Shown here one piece after another: positions 8,658-16,508 of a stretch of DNA of 64,000 nucleotides. How positions within the stretch are numbered: position 1 is the stretch's first letter; every line of letters starts with the position of its first letter. A program made the translations under genes and the position numbers. The stretch is from Ancylobacter rudongensis (lineage in GTDB: Bacteria > Pseudomonadota > Alphaproteobacteria > Rhizobiales > Xanthobacteraceae): the NCBI RefSeq assembly GCF_900100155.1, contig NZ_FMTP01000003.1, positions 248,001 to 312,000 of the forward strand, given 5' to 3'. The notes below the pieces were generated by a model, which was not told the origin of the DNA, did not search any database, and saw nothing but the letters and a program-made list of their open reading frames with translations.

Positions 8658-8694
8658 GGCCGGGACTCTACGTGAGCCCCGCAGGATCCCGGCC
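8658..8694 (+). terminator. First stem-loop after the sugar-binding-protein gene
   Basis: Perfect 8-bp arms GGCCGGGA (8658-8665) and TCCCGGCC (8687-8694), with a 21-nt loop, just after the stop codon. There is no U-run; it may stabilise the 3' end of the upstream mRNA. Confidence 0.5.
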
Positions 8695-8697
8695 ATA

Positions 8698-8749
8698 CGG
8701 CGCGCCAGCCTTCCCCCTCGTCGGCTGGCGCGCCGGTCTCTTTTCTCGC
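8698..8749 (+). terminator. Strong intra-operon terminator/attenuator
   Basis: Perfect 13-bp arms at 8698-8710 and 8723-8735 (CGGCGCGCCAGCC and its complement) with a 12-nt loop, followed by TCTCTTTTCTCG. This is a rho-independent-type structure between the binding protein and the last permease gene, expected to let only part of the transcription through. Confidence 0.75.
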
Positions 8750-8777
8750 TTTGCTCTTCACGGAACGGACGACGCGC

Positions 8778-9659
8778 ATGCGCTTTGCGGCACTGGCGGA
8801 TCGGGACTGGCGCACCGGCTGGGCCTTCGCAGCACCGGGCCTTGTCACGCTGGCCATCGTCATGGGCCTGCCGCTGGTCTATGCGGCGCTGATCTCGGTC
8901 TCCTCGCTCACTCTGCTGAAGCCGATGCTGCTGCCCCTCACGGGGTTCAAGAACTTCGCCATCGTGATGAGCGACCCGCTGTTCTGGGACGCGCTGTGGC
9001 TGACGATCAAATATTCGGTCATCACCGTGACCGGCGAATTCGTGCTCGGGCTCGGCGTCGCCCTGATGCTGAACCGCGCGGTGACGATGAAGCCGGTCTA
9101 TTTCGCCATTCTCACCATTCCGATGGCGATGTCGCCGGTGAGCGTGGCGCTGATCTGGCGCATGCTGCTGCAGCCCAATCTCGGCATCGCCAACCAGCTG
9201 CTGGAGAGCCTCGGCCTGCCGCGCCTCGACTGGCTCGGCGATGCCGATTTCGCGCTCTGGACCATGGCGGCGATCGACATCTGGCAGCAGACCTCTTTCG
9301 TCATCCTGATTCTGGCCGCCGGCCTCGCCTCGCTGCCGCGTGACCCCTATGAGGCCGCAGAAGTGGACGGGGCCTCGCCGCTGCAGCAGTTCTGGTACAT
9401 CACTCTGCCGATGCTGCGCCCGGTGGCGGCGATCGCGGTCATCATCCAGCTGATCAACGAATTCCGCACCTATGACCTGCCCTATATCCTCACCAAGGGC
9501 GGGCCGGGCAATTCCACCGAGGTGCTGAGCTTCTTCGCCTATCGCCGCGCCTTTCTCGGCCTGCACCTCAATGAGGGGGCGGCGGCCGCCTTCGTGCTGC
9601 TGCTGATCGTACTCGGCCTCACCATCCTGTTCTTCGCCACGCTGGAGCGCCGGCGCTGA
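8778..9659 (+). CDS. Sugar ABC transporter permease (MalF type)
   Basis: 293 aa from ATG 8778; an upstream in-frame TTG at 8751 is less likely. Six membrane segments; the EAA loop is clear (DPYEAAEVDGASPLQQFWYI followed by TLP). The WRTGWAFAAPGL start and the late TKGGPGNSTEVLSFFAY segment are hallmarks of MalF-like CUT1 permeases. It completes the importer with the MalG-like subunit, although it is encoded after the binding protein and the terminator-like hairpin, an order that differs from the usual binding protein-MalF-MalG-ATPase. Confidence 0.93.
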   Translation: MRFAALADRDWRTGWAFAAPGLVTLAIVMGLPLVYAALISVSSLTLLKPMLLPLTGFKNFAIVMSDPLFWDALWLTIKYSVITVTGEFVLGLGVALMLNRAVTMKPVYFAILTIPMAMSPVSVALIWRMLLQPNLGIANQLLESLGLPRLDWLGDADFALWTMAAIDIWQQTSFVILILAAGLASLPRDPYEAAEVDGASPLQQFWYITLPMLRPVAAIAVIIQLINEFRTYDLPYILTKGGPGNSTEVLSFFAYRRAFLGLHLNEGAAAAFVLLLIVLGLTILFFATLERRR

Positions 9660-9663
9660 GAAG

Positions 9664-9729
9664 GCTCTAACTCTTTCGTTTGTCGCGCTTTCTTCACGCG
9701 AACCGGTATCCACTTCGCTCGGAAGCGCT
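9664..9729 (+). repeat. Dispersed intergenic repeat, copy 1
   Basis: About 66 bp with core CGCGAACCGGTATCCACTTC and flanks CTCTAACTC and GAAGCGCT. A second copy lies inverted at 60750-60811 and matches over nearly its whole length. Elements with this core are common between genes in Hyphomicrobiales genomes. Here it sits between convergent gene ends. Confidence 0.75.
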
Positions 9730-9740
9730 AAACACGAAAA

Positions 9741-9764
9741 AGGGCGCCCGCGACGGGGCGCCCT
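9741..9764 (-). terminator. Rho-independent terminator of the amidohydrolase operon
   Basis: Perfect 9-bp arms AGGGCGCCC (9741-9749) and GGGCGCCCT (9756-9764), 6-nt loop. On the minus strand the stem is followed by TTTTCGTGTTT, so it ends the transcript of the amidohydrolase operon; the plus side has only CTCCTT. Confidence 0.8.
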
Positions 9765-9790
9765 CTCCTTCGGTGCGCAGCATCGGGGGG

Positions 9791-11332
9791 TCAGATGCGC
9801 GCCGAATTGGCGTAGAAGGGCGTCGGCTCGGCCTCCGGCAGATAGCCCTCGTAGAACTTCTTCACATAGGGGAACACGGCGTGGCCGAGCGCATGGCGGG
9901 CAAGCTCGTCCTCGCTGCGCGGCTTGCCCAGCGTGTCGGCGATTTCCGCCAGCACCGCCTCGCGGTCGACCTTGGTGAAGCGCCCATCCTCATAGACCCG
10001 CTCGCCATTGATGAAGACGGCGTCCACCGCCCCGGTCTTGGCGCGCTGCACCAGCGCGTCGAGCATCGGGATGTCCGGGTCCTGGTAGGGATAGGTCGCC
10101 TTGGTCCAGTTGATCAGCACGGCGTCGAACAAGCGCCCCGCATCCAACCGCCCGATGGTGGCGCCGAAGGCGGTGGTCATCGCGCCGGCCTCGGTCGCCA
10201 TCTTCACCACCTGCGCGCAGGTCGGCACGTCCGCCTCATCCATGCCGGGCTCGCGGTGGACGCGCAAAGCGAGGCGCAGTTCGGAGAGCATGTCGCGGTC
10301 GTCATTGATGCCGGCCTCGTCAAGGCCCATGCCGACAGTGATGCCCTTGGCCTCCCAGCGGTTGAGCGGGGCAAGGCCCGAGCGCAGGCGGAAATTCGAC
10401 GAGCAATTGTGGCAGATGCAGGTGCCGGTATCGGCGACGATGTCGATGTCTTCCTCGTTCAGCCACACGCCATGGCCGAGCGTCATGTGCGGGCCGAGCA
10501 CGCCGAGATCGTGGAGATGGCGCAGCGCCGTCTTGCCGGTGCGGCGGCGGGCATATTCCTTCTGGTAGATCGTCTCCAGCAGGTGCATGTGCATCGGCAC
10601 CCCGGCCGCCTTGGACTTGGCGTCGAGCGCCTGCAGCCCTTCATCCGTGCACCAGTGCAGGTTCGCCGGGGCGAGCTGGATGCGGGTCAGGTCCTGGCCG
10701 GCATTCTCGGCCGAGAGCTGGTCGAACAGTTTCAGGAAATCGTCGAAGGGCATGGCCTGCGCCTTCAGATATTTGCCCAGCATCTCGCCAAGATCGGCCG
10801 GCAGGCGGGCGCAGAAGGCCTCGTCCGCCTCATAGACCAGCCGGTTCTGCTCGCGCACGGCGTAGCAATAGGAGGCGCGCATGCCGAGCGAGCGGTAGGC
10901 GCCCAGCACCTTGCTGGCGGCGCCGTGGATGGCGTCATAGCCGCCCGGCATCCAGCCATGGATGTGCTGCACGGTGGTGATACCGGACGCGATCATCTCG
11001 AAGGCGGAGTAGAGCGTGTCCAGCGTCAGGTCGAGCCGGCGCGCCGGCATGCGGCTGGCGAACCACAGCTCCAGCGCGTGGTCGGGCGAGCCGAGCTGCA
11101 GCGGCGTCATGCCGACATGGTGGTGGCTGTTGACGAAGCCCGGCAGCATGGCGTGGTCGGGGTACTTTCGCACCTCGGCCGTCGGCGCCAGCTTCTGCAT
11201 GTCCTCCAGCGTGCCGCTGGCGATGATCACGCCGTCGCGCGACAGCACGGCGCCGTCGTCGATCACCTCCGGGGTGAAACGGTCCCGGATGCCGGTGACG
11301 ACCCAGCGGGCCTGGACGATCAATTCAGACAT
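9791..11332 (-). CDS. Metal-dependent amidohydrolase (TrzN/AtzA/deaminase-like)
   Basis: 513 aa. Composite amidohydrolase domain: N-terminal beta-sandwich, then PGFVNSHHH with metal ligands H70 and H72, MHMHLLET with the next histidine, LGHGVW, and GLDEAG with the catalytic aspartate. This layout matches the cyclic deaminase/chlorohydrolase branch (AtzA, TrzN, SsnA, 8-oxoguanine deaminase). It would hydrolyse a C-N bond of a small heterocycle or amine. It overlaps the nitrilase-family gene by 13 nt and is the last gene of an ABC-transporter operon, which suggests degradation of an imported nitrogen compound. The substrate is not identifiable by eye. Confidence 0.9.
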   Translation of the reverse strand: MSELIVQARWVVTGIRDRFTPEVIDDGAVLSRDGVIIASGTLEDMQKLAPTAEVRKYPDHAMLPGFVNSHHHVGMTPLQLGSPDHALELWFASRMPARRLDLTLDTLYSAFEMIASGITTVQHIHGWMPGGYDAIHGAASKVLGAYRSLGMRASYCYAVREQNRLVYEADEAFCARLPADLGEMLGKYLKAQAMPFDDFLKLFDQLSAENAGQDLTRIQLAPANLHWCTDEGLQALDAKSKAAGVPMHMHLLETIYQKEYARRRTGKTALRHLHDLGVLGPHMTLGHGVWLNEEDIDIVADTGTCICHNCSSNFRLRSGLAPLNRWEAKGITVGMGLDEAGINDDRDMLSELRLALRVHREPGMDEADVPTCAQVVKMATEAGAMTTAFGATIGRLDAGRLFDAVLINWTKATYPYQDPDIPMLDALVQRAKTGAVDAVFINGERVYEDGRFTKVDREAVLAEIADTLGKPRSEDELARHALGHAVFPYVKKFYEGYLPEAEPTPFYANSARI

Positions 11333-12183
11333 GATGCTTCCTCAAACTGACGGGGCAGGCGCAGACGCGCCGCCGTGGCACTGGTGTCCCGGGCATGGGC
11401 GAGACATTCGGGATCGATGGAGACGAGGAGCGGCCGGCTGTCGCCGCGCGCGGCGCCGGCCAGACGCGCCCCGTCGGGGCCGAAAGCCAGCGTCTCGCCG
11501 TCATGGCGCACCGGCCGGCCGGTGACGGTTTCGGTGCCGAAGCGAGCCGCCGCCACCGCATAGACGGCATTGGCGCGGGCACTCGCCTGCAGTTCGGCGG
11601 CATAGAGCCCTTCCGGATCGGAGGGCGCCGGCCCGCCGACCAGCACCGCCACCACATCCGCCCCGGCGCGCGCGGCGGCGCGCCAGCATTCGGGAAAGCG
11701 GCGGTCGTAGCAGATGAGCGCGGCAACCCGGCAGGGGCCGACCTCAAGGGTGCGGATCTCGGGCGCGCCGGGCGTGAAATGGTCGCCCTCGCCATAGCTC
11801 TCGCCCGGGCCGGCCGGCGGCAGGTGGATCTTGTGCGCCAGCGTCTCGATCCGGCCGTCCGGCCGGGCGAGCAACGCGGCATTGAAGGGCAGCCCGCCCT
11901 CGCGCCGCAGCGCCAGGCCGAACAGCACGGCAACGCCGTGCCGCGTGGCCGCAGCCCCCATGCGGGCGGCGGTCGGCCCTTCGCGCTCTTCCGCAAGCAG
12001 GGCCCAGTCGCCGGGCGCCTGCGCCGCGACATAGGGAAGGGCAAACAGCTCGGGGAGAACGACGAGGCCGGCGCCGGCGCGGGAGGCGCCGGCAATGCCG
12101 GCTTCCGCCTCACGCCAGAGCGGCGCCGGGTCGCGGCCCGCCGGTCCGATCGGCACGGCGGCGAGGGAGAAGGCAGCGGCCAT
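11320..12183 (-). CDS. Carbon-nitrogen hydrolase (nitrilase superfamily)
   Basis: 287 aa. The Glu-Lys-Cys triad is visible as E45 (LPELFALPY), K118 (LAHKIHLPP) and C158 (LICYDRRFPE). The family includes N-carbamoyl amidases, omega-amidases, ureidopropionases and aliphatic amidases; the CYDRRFPE context is nearest the amidase/carbamoylase groups. It lies between the ABC ATPase and the amidohydrolase with short spacing or overlap, so it probably takes the second hydrolytic step on the imported substrate. A cytoplasmic location is expected, as no signal peptide is seen. Confidence 0.9.
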   Translation of the reverse strand: MAAAFSLAAVPIGPAGRDPAPLWREAEAGIAGASRAGAGLVVLPELFALPYVAAQAPGDWALLAEEREGPTAARMGAAATRHGVAVLFGLALRREGGLPFNAALLARPDGRIETLAHKIHLPPAGPGESYGEGDHFTPGAPEIRTLEVGPCRVAALICYDRRFPECWRAAARAGADVVAVLVGGPAPSDPEGLYAAELQASARANAVYAVAAARFGTETVTGRPVRHDGETLAFGPDGARLAGAARGDSRPLLVSIDPECLAHARDTSATAARLRLPRQFEEASCLN

Positions 12184-12189
12184 GGCGGC

Positions 12190-12978
12190 TCACACCGTTT
12201 CCTGCTCGGCGAAGGCGCGGTCGACCTCGTCGGCGAGAAGCTCCGTGAACAGGTCGCGATAGGCGTGGTAGCGCGGATCGCGGGATTCGCGCGGGCGCGG
12301 CAGGTCGATGGGAACGATGGTCTTCACCTTGCCGGGGCGGGAGGTGAACACCACCACCCGGTCGGCCAGCGAGATCGCCTCGTCGATGGAATGGGTGACG
12401 AGCAGGATCGAGGCGCCGCTGTCGCGCCAGATCTGCAACAGGAAGTCCTGCATGCGGGCGCGGGTCTGCACGTCGAGCGCGGCGAAGGGCTCGTCCATCA
12501 TCAGCACCTTCGGGCGCATGGCGAGCGCCCTTGCGCAGGCGGCGCGCTGGCGCATGCCGCCGGAAAGCTCGTCCGGCTTCTTGTCCAGCATGTCGCCGAG
12601 GCCGACGCGCCGCAGCGTTTCCAGCGCGATCTCGCGGCGCTTGACCGGCTGCACATGCTGCACGGCGAGGCCGAAGGCGACGTTGTCGGCAATGGTGAGC
12701 CAGGGAAACAGCGAGGCTTCCTGGAAGATCAGCCCGCGCTCGGCGGAAGGCTCGGTGACGGGCTCGCCATCGCAGGCGATGGTGCCGCCGGACACGTCCT
12801 CCAGCCCGGCGATCATGTAGAGCAGGGTGGACTTGCCGCAGCCGGAGGGCCCGAGCAGGACGATGAATTCGCCCGGCGCGACGTCGAAGCTGAGATCTTC
12901 CAGCGCCTGCACCGGGGCGCGGCCCTCGGGGGTCCAGCGCTTGGAGACGGACTGGATCGAGACGGCGGGGCGGCTCAT
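12190..12978 (-). CDS. ABC transporter ATP-binding protein (SsuB/TauB/NrtD type)
   Basis: 262 aa from the ATG at 12976-12978, which overlaps the permease stop (ATGA). Walker [10 protein letters not shown], signature LSGGMRQRAACARAL, Walker B VLMMDEPFAALD and the VTHSIDEA switch are clear. The compact size without a TOBE extension is typical of the nitrate/sulfonate/taurine importer group. It works with the permease upstream and the Tat-exported binding protein. The open frame continues upstream of the chosen start, but that part overlaps the permease gene and has no ATPase features. Confidence 0.92.
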   Translation of the reverse strand: MSRPAVSIQSVSKRWTPEGRAPVQALEDLSFDVAPGEFIVLLGPSGCGKSTLLYMIAGLEDVSGGTIACDGEPVTEPSAERGLIFQEASLFPWLTIADNVAFGLAVQHVQPVKRREIALETLRRVGLGDMLDKKPDELSGGMRQRAACARALAMRPKVLMMDEPFAALDVQTRARMQDFLLQIWRDSGASILLVTHSIDEAISLADRVVVFTSRPGKVKTIVPIDLPRPRESRDPRYHAYRDLFTELLADEVDRAFAEQETV

Positions 12979-13895
12979 CGGGCGGCTCCCTGGTTGGGGG
13001 CGATCCACCACAGCATCTTGTGCTGCACCTGCCGCAGGGCGAAATCGGAGAGGAAGCCGAGCAGGCCGATGATCGCCATGGTGAAGAAGACCAGCTTGGC
13101 GTTGAAGGTCGAGCGCGCCATCGAGGTGATCTGGCCAAGGCCGGTGCCGACGCCAACCGTCTCGGCGATCAGCACCACCATCCAGGCGGCGAACAGGTTC
13201 AGCCGCAGCGTCATGAACAGGCTGGGCAGGATGGCGGGCAGGATCACCTTCCAGAAGGTCTGCCGCTGGCTGGCGCCCATGATGCGGGCGACATGGATGT
13301 AGTTCTTCGGCACGCTTTCGATCTGCGCCCCGGTCGAGAGCACGATGGCGAAGAACACGGTGATGAAGACCAGGAAGATCGCCGGCACATCGCCAATGCC
13401 GAAGACGAAGATGGCGACCGGCAGCCACGCCACTGGCGAGATCGGCGCCAGCAGCAGGATGGTCGGCAGCAGCAGGTTGCGCAGGATCTTCACATAATGG
13501 ATCGCCGCGCCCACCGCGACGCCGCAGGCAAAGCCGAGCGACAGGCCGACCAGCACGCGCAGCGTGGTCGAGCCCATGGTGAACAGCAGCGGCCAGACGC
13601 CGACGCCGCTCGCCACCGAGCCGATGCGGTTCGAGCGGTCGAAGAATTTCAGCGTGCCGGGAATGTCGGAGAGGAACAGGTGCGGCGGCGGCAGCAGCAG
13701 CGGGTTCACCATGCCGAAGAACCACAGCGCCTCCCACAGGCCGGCGAACAGGCCGACCGACACCAGGCCCCAGCCGATGGCGCTGAGGCGCCGGCGCAGG
13801 GCGGGCGAGAGGAGCGGCGTCTTGATCTTCGGCGCCGGGCGCCCGGCCCCGGCCTCGCCGAGGCGCGTCTGCCCGGCATCTGCGGTCATCGTCAT
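12975..13895 (-). CDS. ABC transporter permease (SsuC/TauC type)
   Basis: 306 aa. A polar N-terminus of about 35 residues is followed by six membrane segments; the EAA-type loop is KNYIHVARIMGASQRQTFWK with VILPAILPS after it. Binding-protein-dependent permeases of the nitrate/taurine/sulfonate group look like this. It sits between the binding-protein gene (167 nt upstream, with hairpins) and the overlapping ATPase gene. As the only permease in the cluster, it would act as a homodimer. Confidence 0.92.
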   Translation of the reverse strand: MTMTADAGQTRLGEAGAGRPAPKIKTPLLSPALRRRLSAIGWGLVSVGLFAGLWEALWFFGMVNPLLLPPPHLFLSDIPGTLKFFDRSNRIGSVASGVGVWPLLFTMGSTTLRVLVGLSLGFACGVAVGAAIHYVKILRNLLLPTILLLAPISPVAWLPVAIFVFGIGDVPAIFLVFITVFFAIVLSTGAQIESVPKNYIHVARIMGASQRQTFWKVILPAILPSLFMTLRLNLFAAWMVVLIAETVGVGTGLGQITSMARSTFNAKLVFFTMAIIGLLGFLSDFALRQVQHKMLWWIAPNQGAAR

Positions 13896-13950
13896 GGCGT
13901 CCTTCCAGTGAAGCGGGGCCGGGCCGGAACCCAGGCCCCGGATGGCACGC

Positions 13951-13976
13951 CCACGGGCCGCGCGGTGCGCCCGTGG
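13951..13976 (-). terminator. Second stem-loop between binding-protein and permease genes
   Basis: Perfect 8-bp arms CCACGGGC (13951-13958) and GCCCGTGG (13969-13976) around a 10-nt loop. No U-run on the minus strand. Together with the hairpin at 14030-14055 it probably separates expression of the binding protein from that of the permease. Confidence 0.45.
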
Positions 13977-14029
13977 AAGGCTCAGCGTGGGGCGGGGGCG
14001 GCCGCAGGACAGCGGTGGGGCCCCGCCCA

Positions 14030-14055
14030 GGCCCCCTCCCCTCAGGGAGAGGGCC
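14030..14055 (-). terminator. Strong hairpin just after the NMT1-like binding-protein gene
   Basis: Arms of 11 bp (14030-14040 and 14045-14055) with one G-U pair and a 4-nt loop begin 8 nt past the stop codon. There is no U-tract, so a 3'-end stabiliser is as likely as a terminator. Confidence 0.55.
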
Positions 14056-14062
14056 GCCGTGC

Positions 14063-15121
14063 TCAGGCCGACTTCAGCTTGAGGCTGTCATAGACCGGCT
14101 TGTTGGCGGCGATGACCTCTTCCAGCAGGCTCCAGTCGAAGGCGCCCTGGTCGGGCAGCTTCTTGACGTAGCCGAGCTCCATCATCGACTGGCCGCGATC
14201 GATGATGAACTGGGTCTGGTTGCGCTGGTCTACGACGATCGGCTGCTTCGAGGACGCATCCTCGGCCGCTTCCATGCTGGTCTTGTAGTATTTGCCGACC
14301 GTGTCGTTGAGCGCGGCCTGCTTGTCGGTCTCGGCCTGCGACTGCGCGACCATCAGCGCCTTGATGACCGCCTTCACCGCCGCCGGGTTGCTTTCCAGCA
14401 GCGGCGTGCGCACGGCCAGCACGCAGTCCGAATAGCCCTTGCCATAGACGTCGGTGCCATCGGACAGCACGGTCGCGCCCTTGCGGCCGAGCACGCATTG
14501 CGAGGCATAGGGTTCGATGTGGCAGATGGCGTCGATGGCGCCGGCCATGAAGGCCTGGGCGAGTTCCGGCGACGTGTCGAGATACTTGATCTGCACGTCG
14601 TTGAAGGAAAGCCCGGCCTTCTTCAGGTAATCATAGGGCAGGACTTCCAGCGTGTCGGCCTGGAAGGTGCCAAAGGTCTTGCCCTTCAGGTCGGCGGCGG
14701 AGGTGATGCCCTCCTTGGCGACGATGATGCAGCCCTCGACGCCGCCACCAGCGACGATCTTCACCGGCGCGCCGGCATCGTAGAGCGTCATGAAGTTCGA
14801 ATAGGGGATCATCGACATGTCGACGAGACCCGCGCCGAACATGGTGGTGATCTCGGTATTGGACGGGGTCACCACGAAGTCGAGTTCGACGCCGTCCGCC
14901 TTGGTCAGTTCCCGCTCCTTGGCGAGGAAGATGCCCATATTGCAGAAGCCGGAGCCGTGCGTCGCCTTGATGGTGGTGCCGGCGGCGCGCGCCACGTTCG
15001 GCGCCAGCAGGCTGGCCAGCCCGGCCGGCAGAGCGATGCTCGCCGCCGCGCCCGCCACCGAGGATTTCAGGAAGCTTCGGCGCGAGAAGTTACGATAGAA
15101 GGTGCCGTCACGATCACACAT
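14063..15121 (-). CDS. ABC transporter substrate-binding protein, NMT1/SsuA-like, Tat-exported
   Basis: 352 aa. A twin-arginine signal is clear: SRRSFLK with R14 and R15, a hydrophobic stretch, and cleavage expected after NVARA. The mature part follows the NMT1/THI5 and nitrate/sulfonate-binding pattern (GFCNMGIFLAKERE, GAGLVDMSMIPYSNFMTL, LKGKTFGTFQADT, FMAGAIDAICHIEPYASQ). It binds a small ligand, perhaps a heterocyclic or amidated nitrogen compound given the nitrilase and amidohydrolase in the same operon. Tat export implies folding before export. A 646-nt regulatory gap separates it from the divergent GntR gene. Confidence 0.9.
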   Translation of the reverse strand: MCDRDGTFYRNFSRRSFLKSSVAGAAASIALPAGLASLLAPNVARAAGTTIKATHGSGFCNMGIFLAKERELTKADGVELDFVVTPSNTEITTMFGAGLVDMSMIPYSNFMTLYDAGAPVKIVAGGGVEGCIIVAKEGITSAADLKGKTFGTFQADTLEVLPYDYLKKAGLSFNDVQIKYLDTSPELAQAFMAGAIDAICHIEPYASQCVLGRKGATVLSDGTDVYGKGYSDCVLAVRTPLLESNPAAVKAVIKALMVAQSQAETDKQAALNDTVGKYYKTSMEAAEDASSKQPIVVDQRNQTQFIIDRGQSMMELGYVKKLPDQGAFDWSLLEEVIAANKPVYDSLKLKSA

Positions 15122-15644
15122 GATCCCCTCCGGATCTTGAGAACCGATACGACCCCGCCTTACAGCCCGTTCGTTGTCGAACTGTAGATCACGTCGCTAC
15201 GGTTGCACACCGCAGCAACGGGACCCGCAGACGGGATCACGATGATGGGCACGCCAACCCGAAAGAGCATTTTCGCCCTGCGCTACACCACAGGTGCGGC
15301 GAAAACATCCGCACTATACGAGGCCAATACAGACAACCAAGCGCAAATAAGCGTCAGAAGACCCATCATTCTGACCAAGAAATGAGCGAATACGCTCACT
15401 CCCTTTCGCACCCGCCGTCTCCACCGGCCGAGAGCCCGCACCGAACCGCCGCTCAGGCAGGCCGTGCGCACACGCCCCGCATCCCCTGAGCCCGGAGAAG
15501 GTCCCTCCCATCCGACGGAGGCCGCCGGACCGGATCGCCCCTCCGGGCGGCCCGCGACCCCGGCCTGACACTTCCTGCGAAGCGGCAGCCGGACCGCATC
15601 TGCCGGGGAGTAAAAGACGCGCGGACCGTTGGCGCAATGATTTT

Positions 15645-15661
15645 TTGTATGTTGAATACAA
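15645..15661. promoter_or_regulatory. Candidate GntR/FCD operator
   Basis: TTGTAT-GTTGA-ATACAA, a 17-bp inverted repeat with 6-bp arms. This resembles the TTGTATAC/ATACAA-type sites used by FCD-subfamily GntR regulators. It lies about 107 nt upstream of the GntR start, so autoregulation is likely. Confidence 0.6.
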
Positions 15662-15698
15662 TTTACTCCAAGCGCCTATTCCTACGTCAGAATGTGGC

Positions 15699-15704
15699 TA
15701 TAAT
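15699..15704 (+). promoter_or_regulatory. Candidate -10 element of the GntR promoter
   Basis: A perfect TATAAT 63 nt before the GntR start codon. The hexamer 17 nt upstream (CTATTC) is a poor -35, which would fit an activator- or repressor-controlled promoter next to the palindrome at 15645-15661. Confidence 0.45.
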
Positions 15705-15767
15705 TGCAGCGTTGGGACCCCTTATCGCGGTGCGCGTGCGTGCTAGGATCGGCGCGGGACGGAACAG

Positions 15768-16496
15768 ATGGACACACCACGGAAGCGAGGGCGCCCGCGC
15801 AAGCTGCGCCCAGTCGAGGGCCATGGCACGGAGCGGCTCAGCCGCGCCGGCCTGCACGAACAGGCCGGCCGTCAGCTGCGGGAGATGATCGTCACCGGCG
15901 CGCTGGCGCCGGGGGCGCCGATCGTCGAGGCGGACCTATGCGCGCTGCTGGGCATTTCCCGCACGCCGCTGCGCGAGGCCGTGAAGATGCTGGCGGCGCA
16001 GGGGCTGGTGGAGCTGCGCCCCAATCGCAGCGCCCGCATCGCCCCCTTCGACGCCAGCCACATCACCGAGCTGTTCGAGGCGCTGAGCAATGTCGAGCGG
16101 ATCGCCGCCGAATATGCCGCCCAGCGCCTGAGCGCGCGCGAGCTGGCGCATCTGCGCGATCTGCAGGAGACGATGGAAGCGCATTACCGCGCCGGCGACC
16201 TCGCCGCCTATTTCGCGATCAACCAGGCGATCCACAGCGCCATCCTGGCCGGGGCCCATAACGCCACGCTGGTCGAGATGCATGGCTGGCTGTTCGCCCG
16301 CGCCGAACGGGCCCGCTATTTCGCCCTGGGGGCGCATGCCCGCTGGGCCGAATCGATCGAGGAACACCGCGCCATCCTCGCCGCGCTGGAACAGCGCCAG
16401 TCCGATACCGCCGGCCGGCTGCTCGCCGCCCATGTCATGCATACAGGCACCGGCGTGCTGGCACGGCTCGCCGCCACCGCCGGCGCCGCCGCCTGA
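15768..16496 (+). CDS. GntR-family regulator with FCD ligand domain
   Basis: 242 aa. The N-terminal tail contains an AT-hook-like KRGRPRK, then a winged helix (EADLCALLGISRTPLREAVKML, with the VELRPNRSARI wing), then an all-helical FCD domain with probable metal-binding histidines (INQAIHSAIL, HVMHTGTG). FCD regulators usually sense organic or amino acids and repress catabolic genes. It is transcribed away from the ABC/amidohydrolase operon and towards the racemase-like gene 12 nt downstream, so it likely controls both. The AT-hook-like tail before the wing is unusual. Confidence 0.9.
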   Translation: MDTPRKRGRPRKLRPVEGHGTERLSRAGLHEQAGRQLREMIVTGALAPGAPIVEADLCALLGISRTPLREAVKMLAAQGLVELRPNRSARIAPFDASHITELFEALSNVERIAAEYAAQRLSARELAHLRDLQETMEAHYRAGDLAAYFAINQAIHSAILAGAHNATLVEMHGWLFARAERARYFALGAHARWAESIEEHRAILAALEQRQSDTAGRLLAAHVMHTGTGVLARLAATAGAAA

Positions 16497-16508
16497 AGGA
16501 ACAGCCCT

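Larger units (their letters stand above)
15122..15767. other. Long divergent regulatory region, no convincing gene
   Basis: 646 nt between the NMT1-like binding protein and the GntR regulator. The middle (15280-15400) and right part (15640-15710) are clearly AT-richer than the surroundings. It holds a TGAGCG/CGCTCA hairpin (15383-15398), a TTGTAT/ATACAA palindrome (15645-15661) and a perfect TATAAT (15699-15704). Short open frames inside lack ribosome sites and family features. Confidence 0.6.

Noticed and set aside
6365..8863. 832-codon minus-strand frame over the sugar ABC transporter
   Set aside because: Antisense to three clear transporter genes; composition is typical of a GC-rich shadow (Gly/Arg/His/Gln), no motif.
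12979..13737. Upstream extension of the ABC ATPase reading frame
   Set aside because: It overlaps the permease gene in another frame and lacks ATPase features; the ATG at 12978 with the ATGA overlap is the natural start.
15203..15385. 60-codon plus-strand frame in the long divergent intergenic region
   Set aside because: No ribosome-binding site, no recognised family, AT-rich regulatory context; treated as spacer.
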